DNA of 64,000 nucleotides from Actinoplanes flavus (lineage in GTDB: Bacteria > Actinomycetota > Actinomycetes > Mycobacteriales > Micromonosporaceae): positions 196,127 to 260,126 of the forward strand of contig NZ_JAGFNS010000008.1 of NCBI RefSeq assembly GCF_017592555.1, written 5' to 3'. Position 1 is the first letter of the stretch. Each line of letters opens with the position of its first letter. Under the pieces are notes generated by a model. It was not told the DNA's origin and made no database searches. It worked only from the letters and a program-made list of their open reading frames with translations. Positions 32,482-40,867 of this stretch are shown here, in pieces. Made by a program: the position numbers and the translations under genes.

Positions 32482-33875
32482 GCTTTCACGTTCGCGGCTG
32501 CCGGAGCCACCCGGCGGCGACGGAACACGGCCGTACCACGGGCGACGATCGTGGCGGCGTTCATGGCGGCGGCCGCCGCGCTCCACAGCACCAGCATCGG
32601 CACCACGTACATCACCTGACCGAACGTGATGTCCCGCCCGCCGCCGACGCCGACTCCCAATACGCACGGCAGGCTCACGAAGAGGACCACCGGCAGCACC
32701 CGCGGCACCAGGCGCAGCAGCGGCAGGCGACGGTCCGGCCAGGTGACCGCGCCACGCAGCCGCCGGATCCCGAGCAGCACCGTCCCGGTGGTCAGGGCGA
32801 GCAGCACCAGGTCGGTGATCAGCCGGGTCGGCGCGGGCGTGCCCGGATCGCCGCCTTCGAGCAGCCGGGCCAGGTCGCGGGCGAGGGCCGGGGTGCCTTC
32901 GGTGGCCAGGCTGAACCCACTGTCGCCGAGGACCGCGACCCCGTACCCGGACGGCCGCATCAGGACGCTGGCGGTGTAGGTGAACCAGATGCCGTCGTGT
33001 TTGACCGTGCCGTCGTCGTCGGTGTCCCAGCCCATCGCGTACGAGTGGCCGGGCCCGGACGGCGTGCGCATCGTCGTCATCCCGGCCGCCGACAACAACC
33101 GGGTCCCGTGCTGTGCGGTCAGCCAGCGCCCCATGTCACGTGCTGTGGTGACCACTCCGTCCGATCCACTGACGAACCGGGTCGGCTCGGTCGCGGCAAG
33201 GGACACGCCCACGGCGTACACATGTCCTGGCTTGACTTCTTTCGGCAAGTCACGCGGCGTCTGATCAATGTTGACGGTGTCGGTCATGTCAAGTGGTGTG
33301 AACACGTTCCGCAACAGGTGATCACCGAACCGCTCCCCCGTCACCACCTCCACCAGGCGGGCCAGGAGGTGATAGTTCGTGTTCGTGTACGAGTAGTCGC
33401 TGCCCGGCTCGCTCGCCGTCGTCGCGGCTTTCGCCCGCTCCGCGGCCTCGGCCGGCGACGACGGTTGCGGCAGGCTCTTCTCCCGCAGCGTGCGGTCGGT
33501 GATCCCGGACGTCTGCTGCAACAGATGACGTACGGTGATCCGCTCCGGAAGCCCGGGAAGATGCTCCCCGACGGGCGTGTCCAAGGTCAGCCGCCCCGCC
33601 TCCACCAGCCGCATCACGGCGAGCGCGGTGAACGCCTTGCTCACCGAGGCGATCGGCAACAGGGTCCGGTCGGTGACGTCCCCGTAGCCGGCCGTGTGCA
33701 GCACCCGGTCACCCTTGGTGATGGCGATCGCCACTCCGGGGTAGCCGGACCGGTCCGCGAACCCGGTCACGACCCGTTCCACCGCCCCGGTGTCCACGAC
33801 CGGCGCGGCCGCTGCCGGCGCCCCGGGAACAGCGAGCGCGACAGCGGTGACGACGAGAATTCGGTTCAGCCACAT
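32478..33875 (-). CDS. Membrane serine hydrolase of the class C beta-lactamase fold
   Basis: 465 residues from the ATG at 33875. After a signal peptide (VVTAVALAVPGAPAAAA), the serine beta-lactamase/DD-peptidase fold shows SVSK (nucleophile Ser and Lys), YSYTNTNY (Tyr-x-Asn) and the usual HLLQQTSG. Unlike soluble members it continues for about 100 residues with three hydrophobic segments, so it is membrane anchored. It sits at the head of the kinase and regulator operon, overlapping the kinase start. Possible jobs are peptidoglycan trimming or a sensor for cell-wall signals; neither is shown. Confidence 0.85.
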   Translation of the reverse strand: MWLNRILVVTAVALAVPGAPAAAAPVVDTGAVERVVTGFADRSGYPGVAIAITKGDRVLHTAGYGDVTDRTLLPIASVSKAFTALAVMRLVEAGRLTLDTPVGEHLPGLPERITVRHLLQQTSGITDRTLREKSLPQPSSPAEAAERAKAATTASEPGSDYSYTNTNYHLLARLVEVVTGERFGDHLLRNVFTPLDMTDTVNIDQTPRDLPKEVKPGHVYAVGVSLAATEPTRFVSGSDGVVTTARDMGRWLTAQHGTRLLSAAGMTTMRTPSGPGHSYAMGWDTDDDGTVKHDGIWFTYTASVLMRPSGYGVAVLGDSGFSLATEGTPALARDLARLLEGGDPGTPAPTRLITDLVLLALTTGTVLLGIRRLRGAVTWPDRRLPLLRLVPRVLPVVLFVSLPCVLGVGVGGGRDITFGQVMYVVPMLVLWSAAAAAMNAATIVARGTAVFRRRRVAPAAANVKA

Positions 33876-34504
33876 GCCGGTAGACGCTAGAAATCCGGGC
33901 AGCCCCGCACAGGACCTGATCGACACCCCGGCACCCCTGACCTTCGTCAGGTCTCCAACCCTGTATCCGGTCCCGAGCCCCACCGGCTGCGCTTCGACCT
34001 GCCCATCCCGACCGGCTTCCCAGCAGATCCTCCCGTCCTGTCCGCAGCCGACCATGCACCGTAGTCGATCTTGCTCCGCTGGCCGCGGGTGCTGTCTCAA
34101 GCACTCGAAACAGCGCTGAGGGCCAGCGGGACAAGATCAGCCGGGGGTGGATGGGACGGAGGCCGACCGGGCGGTTCTGGTCGACACCATCCTGTGGTGG
34201 CAGGAACGCTGCTGGCGAGGCATTCTCGCCAGGGCGGCCGGGACGACAGCCGAACGAGCAGGCCGGGACGACAGCCGAACGAGCAGGCCGGGACGACAGC
34301 CGAACGAGCAGGCCGGGACGACAGCCGAACGAGCAGGCCGGGACGACAGCCGAACGAGCAGGCCGGGGCGACGGCCGGGTGGGCCGCGATGATGCGGTTG
34401 GGTGAGCTGGGGTCGCGGCGAGGTGCGAGCCGGATACGAGTGGGCCCGGCGGCACTCTGCGCGAATCCGGGTCGCGGGCGGCCGGCTGGGATGACGATGG
34501 GGGC
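33876..34504. other. 629-bp region without a clear gene, holding a repeat array
   Basis: This stretch lies upstream of the serine hydrolase operon. It contains the 25-bp repeat array at 34236-34385 and no reading frame with convincing codon structure. The open frames are products of the repeat read in different phases. Promoters of the operon are probably between 33876 and 34100. Confidence 0.5.
34236..34385. repeat. Tandem 25-bp repeats, five perfect and one degraded
   Basis: Units begin at 34236, 34261, 34286, 34311 and 34336 and are identical (GGCCGGGACGACAGCCGAAC then GAGCA). A sixth, altered unit spans 34361-34385. Perfect identity implies recent expansion by slippage. The 25-base period means reading phase changes at every unit, so it is not a coding repeat. 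Confidence 0.95.
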
Positions 34505-34681
34505 ATGGAAGAACCACGGCCTCAACAGGAGTCGCTCAAGATTCACGGGGACAAGCTGGCCGGGGCGTTCCGGCGGGAGGAGGCGGCCGACGACGACACC
34601 GAACCGGAGGTGACCCGGATGCCACGGCACCCGGCGAGCCGGGCGCGCAGCTCGATGGACACCGCCGCGGGACGGAGCTGA
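34505..34681 (+). CDS. Small charged hypothetical protein, 58 residues
   Basis: ATG at 34505 opens a frame of 58 codons ending in TGA at 34679-34681, with a purine-rich GGGGG block directly upstream. The product is charged and probably disordered (KIHGDKLAGAFRREEAADDD, then TEPEVTRMPRHPASRARSS). The third codon positions are GC-rich as in real genes of this genome. No family recognised. It is short enough to be easily missed in annotation. Confidence 0.5.
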   Translation: MEEPRPQQESLKIHGDKLAGAFRREEAADDDTEPEVTRMPRHPASRARSSMDTAAGRS

Positions 34682-35315
34682 CCACCGGGTGAGTGGGCAG
34701 CTCAGCCCGGCGGCGGCCCGCGGGCCGGACCCGCCGGTCAGGCCGTGCGGTACGGCGGGACTGCTCAGGAGCGTACGAAATCCTTGAAAAGCACGTCGAT
34801 CACCCGCCGCCGGGCCGCGGCGGTCTCCTCGGCGTGCAGGCGTTCGGCGGCGCAGAGGCGGATCAGGCCGGGCGTCCCGTAGTGATCATGGCCGGGGTCT
34901 CCGGCAGGCCGGTCTCGACGAGTTTGTCGAGGCGGTCGGGGTCGGCGCCGGTGAGGGCGGCGAATCCCGGAGCGGGCAGCGGCGGGCGAACCGTCCGGCG
35001 CGTAGCCGGCTGCACCGTCTCGGCGGTGGCGCCGGTGAGGGCGGCGAATCCGGGAGCGGGCAGCGGCGGGCGGACCGTCCGGCGCGTAGCCGGCTGCACC
35101 GTTCGGCGGTGGCGCCGGCGATCCGTCGGCGTCCGACGCCGGGACGCTGAGCAGTTCGCGAAACCCTTTCTCGTACGCGCAGGAGGAGGAACCGCCGGAC
35201 ACCGCAAGCCGGCAGCGCCGGCACGGCCGTGCCGCGCCCGCCGGGCGTGAGCGCGCCGTCACCCTCACGACGTTTACAGTGGAGCTCCGTTTGCCGCCGC
35301 TCGACCGGAGGGCCT
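34682..35315. other. Repeat-containing, possibly decayed region
   Basis: 634 bp with a direct duplication (34944-35110) and several open frames on the minus strand, none of which looks intact. One frame (34765-35268, minus) ends in RRRVIDVLFKDFVRS, which has protein-like composition, but its middle is low-complexity Arg/Pro/Ala created by the duplication. Another minus frame contains PDRLDKLVETGLPETPAM. This may be a gene remnant disrupted by the duplication; I cannot name it. Confidence 0.35.
34944..35110. repeat. Direct duplication of about 84 bp
   Basis: Copy 1 (34944-35027) and copy 2 (35028-35110) begin with GGCGCCGGTGAGGGCGGCGA and end with CGTAGCCGGCTGCACCGT. They differ by a few substitutions and one single-base deletion in copy 2 (GTCTCGG against GTTCGG). 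The indel shifts the frame between copies, in line with loss of coding function. Confidence 0.85.
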
Positions 35316-35699
35316 GTGAGCGTACTGACCGATCTTGCCCGGAGCCTGCGTCCCTCGCTGGGCATGCTGGTGGACGACGCCGAGGCCACCCGGTTGAGCG
35401 CCGCCATCGAACAGCTCCTCCGCGAGCACGACGACGGCAAGGACGTCGACACCCGCCTGGCGGAGCTGTTCTCGTCCGTACCCGAGATCCAGCGCTACGT
35501 CACCAACGCCCTGGACGACCCGCTGAACCCGGGCAAGACGCCCTATGAGCCGCTCGCCGGTGACGGAGCCGGATCGTCCCTCCAGCGGTACGAGTGCCGG
35601 TACGGCCCGCATGCGACCTGGTTCCGCAGTTCGCTGTCGCAAGAGGTGCCGCTCTGCCCCGAGCACCAGATCCCGCTGCGGCTGGTCCCCGGCCGATGA
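35316..35699 (+). CDS. Small protein with Cys/His C-terminal motif
   Basis: 127 residues from the GTG at 35316, with GGAGG at 35307-35311. The N-terminal 85 residues are helical. The C-terminus holds YECRYGPHATWFR then PLCPEHQIPLRLV, whose two Cys and two His could form a single zinc site. Small modules of this C/H type accompany signalling or effector proteins in actinobacteria; exact family not identified. Its stop overlaps the ATG of the membrane protein gene (ATGA), starting an operon of at least three genes. Confidence 0.65.
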   Translation: MSVLTDLARSLRPSLGMLVDDAEATRLSAAIEQLLREHDDGKDVDTRLAELFSSVPEIQRYVTNALDDPLNPGKTPYEPLAGDGAGSSLQRYECRYGPHATWFRSSLSQEVPLCPEHQIPLRLVPGR

Positions 35700-36622
35700 T
35701 CGACGCGATCGGCGAGGCGGTGGCCGGGCACGTGGTCGAGCGGGCGCTGACCCGGATCGGCCCCGCCCTGATCTTCTGGACCGGCGGCGCTCTGGCCTGG
35801 CTGTCCACCAACGGCGGCTGGGACAGGCTGCTCGCCCTCGGCGCCGACGCCGCCGAGTTGCCCGTCCTGGCCGTACTGGCCGTGGTGGCGCTGATTCTGG
35901 CCGGCGCCTACGCCTCCACCGCGCTGGTCACCCTGCTGACCCGCCCGGCCCTGCGCCTGCTGGAGGGCTACTGGCCGCGGCCGCTGCGCCGGTCCCTGGT
36001 CAACCGCAAGAAGAAGCGGCACGAAACCCTCACCAAGCAGCTGACCGACCTGGAGACCAAGCGGCGGGATCCGGCGGCCGGCAGCGACCTCGACCAGGTG
36101 CACGCCGACTTCGCCCGCTGCGAGCAGCGGCTGCGGCGGCTGCCCAGCCCTCAGTGGATGATGCCGACCCGGCTCGGCAACATGCTGCGGGCCGCCGAGA
36201 CCCGGCCGTACGAGAAGTACCGCCTGGACACGCCCACCGTCTGGCCGCACCTGTGGCTGGTTCTGCCGGAGCCGGTACGGGCGGACATCGGCGCCGCCCG
36301 TACCGGCCTGGACCGGGCCGTGGCGGCCGCCATCTGGTCGCTGGCGTTCCTGTCGTTCACCGGCTGGAGCATCTGGGCGCTGCCGATCGGCGCCGCTCTC
36401 ACCCTGTGGGCGGTCCTGCTGTGGGCGCCGTACCGTGCCGCCCGCTACGCCGACCTCCTCGAGGCGGCCTTCGACGTGCACCGCACCACCCTCTACCGGC
36501 AGTTACGCTGGCCGCTGCCCACCGACCCCGACGACGAACGCACGACCGGCAGGGCCGTGACCACCTACCTGATCCGCGGCCTGGCCGGGGAACAGCCCGC
36601 CTTCACGGCGGCCGCCCCGTGA
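35696..36622 (+). CDS. Membrane protein of unknown function
   Basis: 308 residues. Two hydrophobic segments near the N-terminus (about 22-38 and 52-80), a long cytoplasmic charged helix-rich part (NRKKKRHETLTKQLTDLETK) and two more hydrophobic segments around 205-245. No enzymatic motif. ATG overlaps the previous gene and its TGA overlaps the GTG of the Nudix gene, so it is part of a coupled unit. Its family is unknown to me. Confidence 0.65.
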   Translation: MIDAIGEAVAGHVVERALTRIGPALIFWTGGALAWLSTNGGWDRLLALGADAAELPVLAVLAVVALILAGAYASTALVTLLTRPALRLLEGYWPRPLRRSLVNRKKKRHETLTKQLTDLETKRRDPAAGSDLDQVHADFARCEQRLRRLPSPQWMMPTRLGNMLRAAETRPYEKYRLDTPTVWPHLWLVLPEPVRADIGAARTGLDRAVAAAIWSLAFLSFTGWSIWALPIGAALTLWAVLLWAPYRAARYADLLEAAFDVHRTTLYRQLRWPLPTDPDDERTTGRAVTTYLIRGLAGEQPAFTAAAP

Positions 36623-37023
36623 CCGAGATCGACAAGATCGCCTGGATCCACCTGATCGGCGGCCGGATCCTGAGCACCCGCTCCCGCGGCCGGGACGTCT
36701 ACTACCTGCCCGGCGGCAAACGCGAGCCCGGCGAGACCGACGTGGACACGCTGGTCCGTGAGATCCGGGAGGAGTTGACCGTCACGATCGACCCGTCCAC
36801 CGCCCGCCACCTGGGCACCTTCCGCGCACAGGCGCACGGCCACGCAGCCGGCGTCACGGTCCGGATGACCTGCTACACCGCCGGGTTCGTGGGCACCCCG
36901 CACCCCGACAACGAGATCGAGGAGATCGCCTGGCTGACCCACGCCCACCGCTCCCGCGTCTCCCCGGTCGACCAGCTGATCCTCGACCACCTGCACACCG
37001 AGGGCCGTCTGCGTCCCGCCTGA
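36619..37023 (+). CDS. Nudix hydrolase
   Basis: 134 residues. A full Nudix box reads GGKREPGETDVDTLVREI with REELTV completing the G-x5-E-x7-RE-U-x-EE-x-G/T pattern. These enzymes hydrolyse nucleoside diphosphate derivatives such as oxidised dNTPs or ADP-sugars; the substrate is open. GTG at 36619 overlaps the membrane protein stop. Confidence 0.9.
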   Translation: MTEIDKIAWIHLIGGRILSTRSRGRDVYYLPGGKREPGETDVDTLVREIREELTVTIDPSTARHLGTFRAQAHGHAAGVTVRMTCYTAGFVGTPHPDNEIEEIAWLTHAHRSRVSPVDQLILDHLHTEGRLRPA

Positions 37024-37064
37024 ATTCGGTGTCGCCGCCGCTCGCGGTCGCGTATGAAGAGGCG

Positions 37065-37859
37065 GTGAGTGAAACGGAACTGCGCGGTGGGAACACTGTC
37101 GGAGCGGCCCGGATCGGCGACGTGGTGCACAAGCGTGCGGCACCGTGGACGCCGACGGTGCACGCGGTGCTGCGCCATCTGGAGGCGGCCGGCTTCGACG
37201 GCGCCCCACGGGCTCTCGGTTTCGACGGCGAGGGCCGCGAGATGCTGACCAATCTGCCCGGTGAGGTGATCGGCGACCGCGTTCCGTGGCCGGAGTGGGC
37301 CTTCGCCGATTAGACCCTGACCCAGGTCGGGCAGTGGCTGCGCCGCCTCCACGACCTGACCGAGGACTTCCAGCCGCCCGAGGGCGCGACCTGGTTCGCG
37401 GGCGGCGAGATGCGCCCCGGCATGGTGGTCGGCCATCAGGACGCGGCGCCGTACAACGCGGTGATGGACGGCGACCGGCTGGCCGGCTTCTTCGACTGGG
37501 ACACCGCGGGCCCGTCGTCGCGCGAGTTCGACCTGGCGTTCTCGGCCCTGTCCTGGGTGCCGCTCTACACCCCGGGCGCCGCCCACCACCTGGGCTTCCA
37601 CCACCCCGATGACCGTTCCCGACGATTGCACCTGCTGCTGGACGCCTACGGCTACACCGGCGACCGCGCCGCCTTCGGCACGGTGGTGATCCAGCGCGCC
37701 CGCCGCCAGTCCGAGGTGATCCGCCAGATGGCCGCCTCCGGCGATCCGGCCGCCACCGCCCTCCTCCCGGTGGCCTCCAACCTCGCCCAGTCCGCCACCG
37801 AGGTCGAATCCCTCCCCTCCGACTTCTGGCACCGATCGCCGCACCCGGGCGCTCACTGA
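37065..37859 (+). pseudogene. Phosphotransferase (APH family) gene with in-frame TAG
   Basis: The reading frame from GTG 37065 (an earlier GTG at 37029 is possible) is interrupted only by TAG at 37311-37313, after EWAFAD, and continues in the same frame as TLTQVGQWLRRLHDLT to 37859. The second half contains the aminoglycoside-phosphotransferase-type HQDAAPYN catalytic loop and FDWD metal-binding motif, with a family-like helical C-terminus. The N-lobe part precedes the stop. A single substitution from a sense codon explains the break, so decay looks recent, or the base may be a sequencing error. It follows the Nudix gene by 41 bases. Confidence 0.8.
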
Positions 37860-37932
37860 CAAACGCCGGATCCCGATTCGGGCGCTTCATCCCGGTGGCC
37901 GTGGGCCGGCAACCGACCCACGGTCTCCTCCG

Positions 37933-38922
37933 TCACCGCCCACCGCCTTGAGCCGTCACCTCGGCGCCGCCGTTCCCCCGCGACCGCAACCAAGCATCCT
38001 CGGCCGCGTAGTCGAACCAGCCCGCCGGATCCGAGACGGGCGGGTGGTCGACCAGCCACCGGATCTCGGTCGTGAGATCCCCTACCGGCACATATCCGAG
38101 CGCCGAAGCCGCCCGGGTGTCCAGCACGATGCCGGGAAGCCGGTGGAACGGATGCAAACCGAGGGACGAGCCGGGAAGCAGCACCTCCTCCCAGATGTGA
38201 CCGAGGTGAGCGGCGACGATCCGGGCGATGGCGAGGCCGTCCGGCGCGGACGGGTCGGCGGCATTGAGAATGCGCCGCCCGGGATTGTCGGCGACGCAGG
38301 CGACGAGGGCCGCGATGTTCGCCGCCGCGGACGGATGGTCGACGCCGCGGCCGTGGCCGGCGAGCAGCACGGCGGGCCGACGATCCCGGGCGCGTTTCAC
38401 GAACCACCAGGTCCGGGCCGGTGCGGCGCCCTCGCCGTGGACCTTGGAGGGCCGCAGCACGGTGACCGGGGCGCCGCTGTCGAGCAGAAGCTGTTCGGCG
38501 GCGACCTTGTTCGGGCCGTAACCCTCCGGCGAGTCGTAGGGCATGTCGCCGGGCGGCAGGGTGGGTTGATCCTCATTGATCGGCCCATGGAACCGGGGCG
38601 GAATCATTGAGTTGACGTGGTTGCCTGCATCGTCAACATAGACGGCCTTGCTGGATATCAACACAGCCGACCGGGCCGCCCGCATGAGTGGAAGCACCTG
38701 ACGGGAATGCGCAGCCGTGAAGCACGCAGCATCCACGACCAGTTCGTAATCACCGGACGGCCAGGTGTCGCGGTCGGTGCGGAAGAAGAGATCGGTCAGG
38801 TCGGCGGGCACACGGCGCGGGTCACGGCCGGTGACGGTGACCAGCCAGCCGTCACGGAGCAGGTGGCGGGCGACGGCACGGCCGATCAGGCCGGTGCCGC
38901 CGACGACGAGAGCGGTTCGCAC
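37933..38922 (-). CDS. NAD-dependent epimerase/reductase
   Basis: 329 residues of the extended SDR type: GGTGLIG nucleotide motif at residues 8-14, a catalytic-type YGPNK, ISSKAVYVDD in the middle and VLRPSKVHGEG after it. Substrate not evident; related actinobacterial proteins are annotated as NAD-dependent epimerase/dehydratase. GTG at 38922 is only 17 bases from the opposite GTG of the isochorismatase remnant, leaving no room for a ribosome site, so a leaderless mRNA is likely. A 12-codon remnant of a similar start survives at 51903-51941. Confidence 0.85.
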   Translation of the reverse strand: MRTALVVGGTGLIGRAVARHLLRDGWLVTVTGRDPRRVPADLTDLFFRTDRDTWPSGDYELVVDAACFTAAHSRQVLPLMRAARSAVLISSKAVYVDDAGNHVNSMIPPRFHGPINEDQPTLPPGDMPYDSPEGYGPNKVAAEQLLLDSGAPVTVLRPSKVHGEGAAPARTWWFVKRARDRRPAVLLAGHGRGVDHPSAAANIAALVACVADNPGRRILNAADPSAPDGLAIARIVAAHLGHIWEEVLLPGSSLGLHPFHRLPGIVLDTRAASALGYVPVGDLTTEIRWLVDHPPVSDPAGWFDYAAEDAWLRSRGNGGAEVTAQGGGR

Positions 38923-38938
38923 CGTTTACGTTGTACCG
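38923..38938. promoter_or_regulatory. 16-bp divergent start region, copy 1
   Basis: The sequence CGTTTACGTTGTACCG separates two opposite GTG codons. It is 15/16 identical to 51942-51957. TACGTT fits an actinobacterial -10 for the plus-strand gene with the start codon 6 bases on, which suggests leaderless transcription. Confidence 0.5.
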
Positions 38939-39122
38939 GTGACCGATCACGTCACGCCACACCGGAAAGATTCCGCCCTCGTCGTCATCGACAGAGCACC
39001 GGCGGCACCGGCGGCACCGGCGGCACCGGCGAGCCTGGACACCGATCTGCTGCTGAACGGACGATCCCACAGGACCGGCGACCACGAGATCGTGCTGTTC
39101 AAGCCGCGATGGGGCGCCTTCG
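38939..39122 (+). pseudogene. Isochorismatase-like gene remnant, internally deleted and truncated
   Basis: Starting at GTG 38939 the frame reads VTDHVTPHRKDSALVVID, then a short Ala/Pro repeat (GGCACCGGC-type triplet repeats at 38999-39032), then SLDTDLLLNGRSHRTGDHEI and VLFKPRWGAF, after which homology stops. Compared with the intact gene at 51958, about 70 codons of the middle are missing and everything after the Lys-containing FKPRWGAF motif is lost, including the catalytic Cys. The frame stays open, but no active site can form. The 3' break joins the end of the ABC transporter gene at 39125. Confidence 0.88.
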
Positions 39123-39124
39123 GC

Positions 39125-40867
39125 TCATGGGCCGCCTCGACGGGAGTCCCACGCCTCCCACAATCGTGCGTAGACGCCGTGTGCCGCGACGAGCTCGTCG
39201 TGCGTACCCTCCTCGGTGATCCGTCCGTGTTCCATGACCACGATCCGGTCGCAGGCGGCGGCCTGTGACAGCCGATGGGCGATCACCAGCCCGGTACGAC
39301 CTGCCAGGGCGGCTTCGGAGGCACGGTCGAGCAGGCCGGCGTTGGTGGAACCGGCTTCGGCCGTGGCTTCGTCGAGGATCGCCAGGTCAGGGTCGGTGAG
39401 CAGCAGCCGGGCGAGCGCGACCTGTTGTGCCTGGGCATCGGTGAGCGGAAGGCCACCCATGCCGACCACGGTGCCGAGGCCGTCCGGCATCAGGTCGAGC
39501 AGACCGGCTGACCCGGTGGTCTCCAGTGCGTCCAGAATCTCCCGGTCGGTGGCATCCGGTGCGGCGAGCGTGAAGTTCTCGCGCAGGGAGCCGGCGAACA
39601 CGTGCACCTCCTGGGTGATGACCGCGGTGCGCTCCGGCCGTGCCACGGTCCCGGCGTCGGGCGGGTGGATTCCGGCGATCACGGTGGCGAGCGTGGTCTT
39701 GCCCGCCCCGGAGGCCCCGACCACGGCGACGCGCCGACCGGAACCGATGTCGAGGGTGACATCGTTCAGCACGCGCGTGCCTTCGTCGTAGCTGAACGCG
39801 ACCTGGTGGAGCCGGACGGAGGTGCCTGCGCCGGCGGCCGGGCCGAGCCTGTCCGCCGCGTCGTCCGGCATCGTGACGACGCCGATCATGCGGCTCAGCG
39901 AGGCGAGGGCGGACTGGAGGGTGTCGATGACGAACAGCAGTTGGTTGACCGGTCCGAGCAGGCGCAGCACGAGCAGCATCGCGGTGGTGGCGGCGCCGAC
40001 GGTGGAGGCTCCGTGGTCGATCAGGACGAACCCGACGACGAGCACGGCGGCCAGGCTCAGGCATTCGCCGAGGTTGAGGCGGGCGTTGAGCATGCTCTGC
40101 ACGATCCGGGCGCGCAGCGACCGCACCGCGACACTCCAGGAGGCGCTCATCACGGCATGGTGCCGCTGCTCGGCGAGCCCGAAGCCGAGCACGGTGGCGT
40201 AGCCACGCTGGGATTCGAGGATCTGCTGGGCGCGGGCACTCATCGCCGTCCGCTCGGCGCGGTACACCTGCGGCCCGGTACGCAGGTACCAGCGCATGGC
40301 GAGCACGTGGACGGGCAGCACGACGGCGAAGGCGGCGGCGTAGGGGTATTCCAGCGCCGCGAGCCCACCCAGGGACACGACGATGGTGAAGGCGGTCACG
40401 GTGAACGCCGGGATGACCGCGGGGGCGGCGTCGGCCACGGCGGTGACGTCGTCGCTGGACCGGGAGATCAGGTCTCCGGTCCCGGCGCGTTCGACGATGT
40501 GTTGCGGCAGCGTCATGGCGCGGCCCACGAGTCGTTCGCGCAGCGCGGCGAGGATGGTGTGGTAGACCCTGGTGGCGAGCACGATCGTCACCGCGGTGCC
40601 GGCCGCGCCGAGGATCGCCGAGAGCGCCATGACGGCGGTGAGGGTCAGCACGGTGCGAAGGTCGGCGGTGCCGGCCCGCACGTGGTCGACGAGGTATCCG
40701 ATCGCCACCGGTGGGATCAGGTCGATGCCGGTGCTGACGATCCCGAGCACGCCGGTCGCGGCGAGCCGGAGCCGGTGCCCGCGGCTGAGCCGCCACACCT
40801 CCGCGGCGGTCTCCCGCCCGCCCGCCACCGGCAGCCCGGCATCGGTGGCCGCGGATGCGGGACTCAC
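39125..40867 (-). CDS. ABC exporter-fold half-transporter, catalytic half
   Basis: 580 residues, membrane domain with six segments then an ATPase domain. Walker A GASGAGKT, Q-loop (VITQEVHVF), Walker B LAILDEATAEAGS and His switch (IAHRLS) are all intact. The signature motif, however, is LTDAQAQQ in place of LSGGQ. Its partner at 40864 has the reverse pattern, so the two should form a heterodimer with one good ATP site. GTG at 40867 overlaps the partner's stop (GTGA). Position in the iron locus suggests siderophore import of the IrtAB/YbtPQ kind or siderophore export. Confidence 0.88.
   Translation of the reverse strand: MSPASAATDAGLPVAGGRETAAEVWRLSRGHRLRLAATGVLGIVSTGIDLIPPVAIGYLVDHVRAGTADLRTVLTLTAVMALSAILGAAGTAVTIVLATRVYHTILAALRERLVGRAMTLPQHIVERAGTGDLISRSSDDVTAVADAAPAVIPAFTVTAFTIVVSLGGLAALEYPYAAAFAVVLPVHVLAMRWYLRTGPQVYRAERTAMSARAQQILESQRGYATVLGFGLAEQRHHAVMSASWSVAVRSLRARIVQSMLNARLNLGECLSLAAVLVVGFVLIDHGASTVGAATTAMLLVLRLLGPVNQLLFVIDTLQSALASLSRMIGVVTMPDDAADRLGPAAGAGTSVRLHQVAFSYDEGTRVLNDVTLDIGSGRRVAVVGASGAGKTTLATVIAGIHPPDAGTVARPERTAVITQEVHVFAGSLRENFTLAAPDATDREILDALETTGSAGLLDLMPDGLGTVVGMGGLPLTDAQAQQVALARLLLTDPDLAILDEATAEAGSTNAGLLDRASEAALAGRTGLVIAHRLSQAAACDRIVVMEHGRITEEGTHDELVAAHGVYARLWEAWDSRRGGP

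Noticed and set aside
34137-34517. Repetitive minus-strand protein (SFGCRPGLL-type units)
   Set aside because: Produced by reading the 25-bp array; the 25-base period cycles through all frames, so no protein repeat is selected.
38617-39219. 200-codon plus-strand frame spanning the epimerase start and the remnant
   Set aside because: It runs antisense through the epimerase gene and out of frame with the isochorismatase homology; the in-frame remnant starting at 38939 explains the sequence better.
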